From positions 6,650,703-6,714,702 of the forward strand of contig OX637362.1 in the NCBI GenBank assembly GCA_951799405.1: a stretch of DNA of 64,000 bases. Reading direction: 5' to 3'. The stretch is from Agapetus fuscipes. Its lineage: Eukaryota > Arthropoda > Insecta > Trichoptera > Glossosomatidae. The notes beneath the pieces were generated by a model. The model did not search any database. It was not told the DNA's origin and saw nothing but the letters and a program-made list of their open reading frames with translations. The position numbers were made by a program, and so were the translations under genes. The first letter of the stretch is position 1. Every line of letters starts with the position of its first letter. Positions 58,333-64,000 of the stretch are shown here, piece after piece.

Positions 58333-58868
58333 GCCGGGGATACACACGCCTGTAAATCGGCACAGTGGCTGGCATGAAAGTTAGTGGCATGCTCGAGTAA
58401 CTGTCGCACTGCCGAAACCGTGCCAGTATTACCATCGAGTATACACAGGACAGTTACTGCCCTGCTAATTGTAAACGCAGTACTTGCAAAATGACAGTTT
58501 GTAGATAAACTAATGCTGCAGATCCTGTGTGTTAGTACCTACTGCGTTTTTTCTCAAATAAAACACATAGTTCTAATAAAAACAAACATGGAAATTATTT
58601 TTTTGGAGTACTTAGTAGTTGTCTGCTAAAAGAAATGCGTCAAGAAGATACATGCCTGTAGCTGCCGCGTCTGTTCACACGTGCCAGTTTGGCAACAACC
58701 CGCGACCCCTCTCTCAACGGGCATACAAGTAAATCAAATGTTGTGCTAGCTACTTGTATGCCGTTGTCTGCTAGTTGCAGGCATGCCAGTTAGAGTATAC
58801 ACATGACAGTAGCTGGCACGTGCAAGGAGCTGGTATGCTAGTGTGTGGGCTTGTATACCCCCAGCTTT
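58333..58868. mobile_element. Long imperfect inverted-repeat element
   Basis: AGCCGGGGATACACACGCC near 58332 is inverted by GGCTTGTATACCCCCAGCT near 58850. Inside, GAGTATACACAGGACAGTTA and TAGAGTATACACATGACAGT, GTGGCTGGCATG and CAGTTAGTAGCTGGCACG-like words mirror each other. It is about 535 bp and GC-richer than its surroundings. Likely a non-autonomous DNA transposon. I found no clean target duplication. Confidence 0.6.
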
Positions 58869-59146
58869 AGGGGAGCCGGCTTCCATGGATGACACGCAAA
58901 TATCGGCGCGTTATGATGATTGATGAGGCCGATACTTCCACCTCGAGTACGAAATTATCGCGTCAACTCACCTCGCGCGCGTAAACAGGAAAAATGGGTT
59001 CCACGAAAAATCGGTCACAGACAATCGCAGTGGCGAAGGGTGCCATACAAGCCGATTCCCATCGGTTTCCCGTTTAAAATGAGGCAAAAATGATAATAAA
59101 GTAGACTGCATGGTTTCGCATACAAACCTATAATTCAGATAATTCC

Positions 59147-59415
59147 TTGACTTATAGGTTGGTATAAGGCTGACCACCCATACTGTAAAAATGGGTTCAC
59201 TTTGCCAATGTCACCCCTGTTTCAGGGAAGGTCGGTAAAAGTTGCAGGGCTTATGTTCATTTGAGATTGGGTTTTTATAGCTTTTCAAATTGTTTGGGTT
59301 TTTATATTGTAGGTTCACATGCGGCATGTGTTAGCGCGAAATTATACATGTCTGCTTGTGGGAATGCGTTTAATATGAATCTTAAATGATATATATCTTT
59401 GCAGCTTAGCTTATA
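59147..59415 (+). mobile_element. Unit B, full length with internal duplication
   Basis: TTCCTTGACTTATAGGTTGG, AAGGCTGACCACCCATACTG, CAGGGAAGGTCGGTAAAAGT; TGGGTTTTTATA appears twice around AGCTTTTCAAATTGT; CACATGCGGCATGTGTTAGC; CTTTGCAGCTTAGCTTATAT. Confidence 0.92.
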
Positions 59416-59429
59416 TTTAGAATTCCAGT

Positions 59430-59645
59430 CTTCTGGGATGGAGCTGTCTTTGGACCAATATTGGATGTGACCTAAATGTTGTTGATCGAAAAGTTGAGTG
59501 GAAGAACTGCCGTGTAACCAAATTTTCCGTGGCCGAATTGTCTATGACCGAAATGTCGTTGACCGAAAAGTTGTGTGACCGGTTTTTCAATGGACGAGCT
59601 ATCTGTGGACAATTATCTTTGACCAATTTGCCGTGACAAGAAAAA
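59430..59645. repeat. Degenerate GACCGAAATG-type short-word repeat, locus 2
   Basis: GATGTGACCTAAATGTTGTT, TGTGTAACCAAATTTTCCGT, TCTATGACCGAAATGTCGTT, GACCGAAAAGTTGTGTGACC, GGACGAGCTATCTGTGGAC. The words recur every 13-17 bp. The locus shares its vocabulary and starting phrase (AGCTGTCTTTGGACC) with 41155-41300 (AGCTGTCTGTGGACC). Confidence 0.65.
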
Positions 59646-59857
59646 ATGTATAAAAACGAAATCACTCACATGGAATGCTGTTGTACATTCCATACATTTT
59701 TGTATTTACGCGATAGACAGGTGTTAACACAATCTTTTATACTCGGGGTGTTGGTAACACGATGTAAATACAAAATAATACATGACGAAAAAATCCCCGA
59801 TTTTGTAAAAATAATCGTCTGAACAAATTTAGAATGCGGGGGAAAAATGTGATGTCT

Positions 59858-60175
59858 AGAGTAACTGTAACTGAAAATGTAACTCTGTCGCCATTCCGCT
59901 AGGGGTGGTCAGAGCCTCTGCAGAGCTGCCTCCGTTATTTTCTATACTTACGAGATACAGGATTTCCTAGTTCAGTCACATATATTCTTTTCTTATTAAG
60001 TTAAATTCCTTATGTGTACAAATGTAATGATAAGAGGTGTTTTTGTATAAATAAATAAATAATTATTATTATTATATATCTCTTTCAATTCATTCATTTC
60101 CATCACCTTTTTCATGCATTTTCTTCTTTTACGATCACTTTGTATATCTTATTATTTCACAATCTCCTCGATGAT
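59858..60175 (-). pseudogene. LINE-2 3' end, interrupted
   Basis: GTAACTGTAACTGAAAATGT, GCCATTCCGCTAGGGGTGGT, TGCAGAGCTGCCTCCG, then about 120 bp of other sequence (59955-60073, with an (ATT)n end), then TTCATTTCCATCACCTTTTT and TACGATCACTTTGTATATC. The insert is probably another 5'-truncated retroelement in sense orientation. Confidence 0.8.
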
Positions 60176-60227
60176 GAGATGATGATTATTTCTAAGATGG
60201 TGACTTCTCTCACAGCAATTTTGCAGA

Positions 60228-60405
60228 CACCGGCAAGGTTATCTCATGGAATGAGAACCAGCCCCTTCAAGGGGTTGGCTGGTTGGCGTAAGGACACCCT
60301 CCTTACCTGTGAAAATAAATATATTCCACACGCAACATGCGACATCTTCAAAGACAACTAACTAGGTAAGATGTTGAACAATGTGTGCAGCTTAGGTGCG
60401 TTTCG
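60228..60405 (+). mobile_element. SINE-A, distal half
   Basis: CACCGGCAAGGTTATCTCAT, AATGAGAACCAGCCCCTTCA, GGTTGGCGTAAGGACACCCT, ACCTGTGAAAATAAATATAT and CAATGTGTGCAGCTTAGGTG. Confidence 0.85.
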
Positions 60406-60454
60406 AAACTAATGTTATGAAATATAAGGAAGCGCAAAGAGGGCGAAACTCATC

Positions 60455-60740
60455 TGCAACTTAGATTACAGATAATTCTATTAAAATTGCTCGTTAATCC
60501 GTTTAGTGCTAACTTCTAAGACTTGTATGTGTGCTCTACTTGGAGATTTGTCTTTGATTGCTTGCAGAACTAAGTCCGGTGACTGACAAGGACGTGCGCA
60601 GCATTTCAGCCGTGGATAGGCAATAATATGGAATTTTTATGAACCACAATTTTTTTCGTCGTACAAAACTGTGATAAGCGCTAGACTGGACCGGGATGAA
60701 AGATGTAGAGGAGTTGTTCCGGTAAGCGCAGAACGACGAA
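60455..60740. other. Unassigned, with a unit B tail scrap
   Basis: 60455-60478 (ATCTGCAACTTAGATTACAG) looks like the last bases of a B. 60585-60625 (GACGTGCGCAGCATTTCAGC, CGTGGATAGGCAATA) recurs at 63403-63440. Confidence 0.4.
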
Positions 60741-60744
60741 TCCT

Positions 60745-60880
60745 TCCATATTTCTCGACGTTTCTCTATCAGTTCATTCTTAGTCGTCGTGCAGGAGTCA
60801 CCCTAGAGAGGATGCCTCATGAAGACGTTGGCTACGTCAAAAATAAAACGTCGAGAACTATATCAGTTCTCGCATAATTT
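60745..60880. mobile_element. Degraded CGTTTCG foldback
   Basis: ATATTTCTCGACGTTTCTCT, CATTCTTAGTCGTCGTGCAG, CTCATGAAGACGTTGGCTAC and AAAACGTCGAGAACTATATC follow the order of the element at 52695 but pair poorly. Confidence 0.6.
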
Positions 60881-60899
60881 GTAAATGTGAATGTTAAAG

Positions 60900-61035
60900 A
60901 TGAAAATGTGTTCAAAGAGTGATGGATATGAATGAATTATGTAAAATATGTATGTAAGGATAAGTAGAGATGGATTTTAGCTTTTAGATGGAAATTAGCG
61001 AAATGGCGTCAGAGTTACAGTTACAGTTAAAGACC
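60900..61035 (+). pseudogene. LINE-2 3' end, degraded, sense
   Basis: AAGAGTGATGGATATGAATG, AATATGTATGTAAGGATAAG, AGCGAAATGGCGTCAGAGTT and a GTTACAGTTACAG tail. Confidence 0.7.
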
Positions 61036-61555
61036 ACGATGGAGTGGAGGGACGTGACTGTCATTCTGTGTGCAACTTCGGGAAGCTTCGTTAGACTGAA
61101 ATTAAATTACTGATAGCGTGCATTTCCACTTGGTTTATAATGCCTTATTGCTCTCTACTTTAATGGAAGGGGTTTTGACTCTATCCCCAAGTGAAACGTG
61201 TCAAAGCGGCGTAAGGATTAACAGGAAATACTGAGCGATTAAAGTGTCGGTAAAGGTGATGTCGGACGGTAAACTTTTGGTTTGTTTTTAACGGATTTTA
61301 GCGACTGAACCATTAGTGAGCTTTTGCCTTTTTTATTTATTTTCTTACACAGGTTTATACGAAGATTTTGACATTGAGGGAAATTGTCATTTAGGTGCCT
61401 TAATCCAGAAAATGATTCTCTTGAAAAAAAGCGTAGACCAATGATTCAAAATTAAAATTCAAAATTTTCACACCAAATCAATACTTTCGTTTTAGCCTTC
61501 GCCTAGAAAGAAAGTAAAAAAAATGTAATTTGTTGTTAAAAACTGTGCAAGCATT
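61036..61555. other. No recognisable feature
   Basis: No frame, SINE or LINE words recognised. Confidence 0.45.
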
Positions 61556-61962
61556 GAGGTAACTGTAACTATAACTCTGTCGCCGTTCCGCTAGGGTTGG
61601 CCAGAGCCTCTGCAGAGCTGCCTCCATTCTTTTCTTCCTGACATACCTCTTTCAATTCATATGGGTCGGTGCTATAGCCGCGGGGATCAAGACAGGTTAT
61701 TTGGAACCGGATAACGCTGGTTTTAATCCCGCGACGATAACTTCGACCCTGGTTCAACAGATGCCGTTGCATGCACACAAGCTTCTGCTTTCGCATGAAG
61801 ACAACTGGCCAGGTAAAATAGGTTGGTGGATTGCATTCCTTTCCACAAATCTATTTAAAAAAAATAAAAAAAATCCATCGCTTTTTTGATGCATTTTCTT
61901 CTTTTACGCTCACTTTGTATACATCCCATTCTTTCACAATCTCCTCAATCTGATCACTCCAT
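61556..61962 (-). pseudogene. LINE-2 3' end split by SINE-D
   Basis: Left part: GTAACTGTAACTATAACTCT, CCGTTCCGCTAGGGTTGGCC and ATACCTCTTTCAATTCAT. Right part from 61873: ATCGCTTTTTTGATGCATTT, TTTACGCTCACTTTGTATAC and CACAATCTCCTCAATCTGAT. The two parts are contiguous in LINE-2 apart from a few bases. Confidence 0.85.
61668..61872 (+). mobile_element. SINE-D, full length, sense
   Basis: Reference copy: head GTGCTATAGCCGCGGGGATC, AACCGGATAACGCTGG, B-box degraded to GGTTTTAATCCCG; body ACTTCGACCCTGGTTCAACA, TGCACACAAGCTTCTGCTTT, GACAACTGGCCAGG, GGTTGGTGGATTGCATTCC, CAAATCTATTTAAAAAAAAT. Inserted in LINE-2. Confidence 0.92.
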
Positions 61963-62164
61963 ATTTTTCTCAGTCTGGGGGTAATAATGCCTTATATGTG
62001 AATGGCAAAATGATTGATCGACATGAATTAAAATTAATGATCTACCATGCGTTTTAAGGACATCTGAACTAGATATTTTAAATAGAATTAAAAAAAAAAA
62101 ACAGATTTTACGAATGAAGATACACATTTGAACTGTACGCTCTTTACCAAGACCTTGCTGTTTG

Positions 62165-62486
62165 TCCGGTCGATAGCTCAGGTGGTAGAGTGCTTGCATT
62201 CCATGCCGAAAGCTCGGGTTCGAATCCCACCGAGGGTGTCAGAAATGAATTTTTCGTTTCGGTGTTTATTTCAAACCCCAAAATAAAATACCGGCAAGGT
62301 CTACTCAGCCTTCACAAGAAATGAGTACCAGCACTTTCGGGAGCTGGGAAACCTCCACTTCAACTGAAGTAGTTGGCGTAAGGCCGGCCCCCTTACCTGT
62401 AAAAATAAATAGGTTCAACTCGCCACATGCGACTCCTTCGGGGATAACGCGGCAAGAAGTTGCACTATATGTGTAGCTTAGTTGCG
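62165..62486 (+). mobile_element. SINE-A, full length, near consensus
   Basis: CCGGTCGATAGCTCAGGTGG, GGGTTCGAATCCCACCGAGG, GGTTGGCGTAAGGCCGGCCC, CGGGGATAACGCGGCAAGAA, CACTATATGTGTAGCTTAGT. Shares the CCATGCCGAAAGCTCGGG variant with 45743, so the two are close siblings. Confidence 0.96.
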
Positions 62487-62559
62487 ATGCGTTTGCTGTG
62501 ATATGGTCAACAATAGTCAACTGACTGTATTGGTCTGAAGAATTGAAATGAGCTTGGAA

Positions 62560-62840
62560 GAACTAGACGACTGCTCCGAACATTCGTGATAAGTTTTTTT
62601 AGAATGATCACTGGCAGAAAATAATCAATGATGACATACGAAAAGGCTGTGAAATAAAGGATATAGTGAGATGAGGCAGATCCAGGAGGCGATTTTGGAA
62701 AGATGAGGGAAAATCACGTAAGACTCGCGCACATCGTAGCTAATGAGATGCCAATAGGTCAACGCCCAGATGGAAGACCTCCTGAAGGAGGAAAGATAGC
62801 TGGACGTCCTCATTTTAGGGTTCATGAGCCGATATGTAAA
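62560..62840 (+). pseudogene. LINE fragment, homologous to 53175-53425
   Basis: GATGACATACGAAAAGGCTG, GATCCAGGAGGCGATTTTGG, AGACTCGCGCACATCGTAGC, TGGAAGACCTCCTGAAGGAG. In pieces it reads D-D-I-R-K-G-C-E-I-K-D, N-E-M-P-I-G-Q-R-P-D-G-R-P-P and G-G-K-I-A-G-R-P-H-F-R. Several stops. Confidence 0.7.
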
Positions 62841-62846
62841 TCACAG

Positions 62847-63107
62847 ATCTAATCTAATCTAATCTAAGTTGCAAAGATATGTTACATTGGAGATTCACAT
62901 TATATGCATTCTCACAACCAGACACGTACAAGTTCGCGCTTGCACATGCCTCATGTGAGCATACAACATAAAAACCAAATCTCAAATGGACATGCACCCT
63001 GCAACTCTTGCCGTCCTTCCCTGTAACAGGGGTGACATTGGCAAAGTGAACCATTTTCACAGCATGGGTGGTCAGCCGCATACCAACCTACAAGTCAAGG
63101 AACTATC
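62847..63107 (-). mobile_element. Unit B, antisense, full length
   Basis: CTAATCTAATCTAATCTAAG tail, TTGCAAAGATATGTTACATT, CAGACACGTACAAGTTCGCG, TTGCCGTCCTTCCCTGTAAC, GGTGGTCAGCCGCATACCAA, CTACAAGTCAAGG. Very close to the LINE-linked B at 29631. Confidence 0.95.
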
Positions 63108-64000
63108 AAAAACAGATCTAAATTATAAATGTAAAAAAATAAAAATAAGTTGGTGGACGATGACGACTTAATTTATGTGGTTATTTTTTATAAAATCATC
63201 ACATCTGTTTATTCAGTTGATTGCGCGTGTTTTTGGTATGGTGCCTTGATGATGATGGTGATGATGGAGATGTGGGTGATTGAATATTTACGTTCCTACA
63301 TTGTTGAAGTGTGTGCACTCGACTTTATGAGCACATTCAGACATGAAGTACCTAGAGCGACGACCTTTGGTCAACATCAACATATTTTATTTCGATTATC
63401 AGGGACGTGCACGGCATTTCAGACGTGGGTAGGCAATTACAGTATGAGATTTTTCCAATAATCGCAAGAGAAAAAAACTATGGTATTACATACATATTGT
63501 TATGAAATAGGCAATGTAAATATTGAAATAGGTATGGGTATTAGTTATAGAAATGCTTTGCGACAAAAGTGAAATGAAAGTAATGCGTTTGATAATTACC
63601 TGCACAGGTAAAGTGGTGTTTTGTAAGAGCTTTTATAAAAAACATAAACGCTCGTGTAATTAAATAAGCGCTTACATAAATAATTTAGCGCGGTTTAAGC
63701 GCTCGCCCATTATTCAGAGTCCACGGCCAAGCCAGTGCTTACCTACTTTTACACAAACTAACAATTGTGACCTCAATTATCGTGAGACTTGGTTTGCGTA
63801 CACTTTGGTTTACGTTTATTCGAGATTGTGTACGGAGTGCGTTCAAAATTAGATTTGTTCTCGCTGGGCAAACGTCACAAGTCTATTTGGCAAGGGCCTT
63901 TAGCAACCACAACCAATGAAAAGATATAAGTTGGTGTTTACTCTTGCAATGCGGCCGAATGACGTCGCGATGATTTTAAACGATTTAAAATGTGCGAATC
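63108..64000. other. No recognisable gene
   Basis: One 103-codon plus frame (63150-63461) has no motif. 63403-63440 repeats the GACGTGCACGGCATTTCAG word of 60585. 63625-63700 has AAACGCTC/GCGCTT words like the small hairpins elsewhere. Runs off the right edge. Confidence 0.45.

Noticed and set aside
60170..60361. 73-codon plus frame as a small protein
   Set aside because: It runs from LINE-2 antisense sequence into the SINE-A distal half.

Overview
This 64 kb window is AT-rich, non-coding eukaryotic DNA, most probably from an arthropod. The evidence for that is a short (CCTAA)n run at 35341-35359, matching the arthropod TTAGG telomere word, together with the types of non-LTR retrotransposon present and the very high density of tRNA-headed SINEs. 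I found no host protein-coding exon I would defend. Nearly every long open frame is a repeat read in some frame, and the only protein-coding sequence I recognise comes from mobile elements.

Layout. Four short-repeat families cover much of the window. I call them A, B, C and D because I cannot match them to database names. SINE-A is about 330 bp, with a tRNA-like head and a tail ending GCTTAGTTGCG. SINE-C has a tRNA-like head (GTAGTCTAGTGG / GGTTCGAATCCC) and exists with two different 3' ends. SINE-D is about 200 bp, with a Leu/Ser-like tRNA head and an A-rich tail. Unit B is about 250 bp, ends in (TTAGAT)n-like tails, and is also the 3' UTR of the main LINE. The best LINE copy lies at 4343-7690. 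It encodes an intact YADD reverse transcriptase core, is 5'-truncated, carries one frameshift, and is split by a decayed pogo-like DNA transposon (4389-5901) whose excision at the TA duplication restores the reading frame. At least six other non-LTR lineages appear only as 3' or C-terminal fragments: a sister LINE ('LINE-2'), an L2/CR1-like element, and several unassigned ones. Non-autonomous DNA elements with clear terminal repeats include a hAT element (43537-43908), a PIF/Harbinger-like foldback (20070-20244), a TA-flanked MITE (25345-25593), one flanked by CAACG repeats (2110-2338), and several long foldbacks. Four minisatellites (16-40 bp units) lie at 1506-1930, 12046-12203, 22271-22676 and 37006-37410.

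How the parts interact. The window mainly records elements inserting into and exchanging parts with each other. (1) A composite C-A SINE occurs twice with the same internal junction, and one copy has an 11-bp target duplication around the whole dimer. (2) A 5S-rRNA-like sequence is joined directly to a SINE-C, with 7-bp direct repeats around the pair. (3) SINE-C has swapped 3' tails, ATT-type against poly(A)-type. (4) Unit B is both the LINE 3' UTR and a free-standing repeat with a fixed 5' end. (5) SINE-C sequence replaces an internal piece of a LINE reading frame. These chimeras are the most promising material here. All family assignments rest on reading the sequence by eye, and most boundaries are good to about 10 bp unless a target duplication is given.
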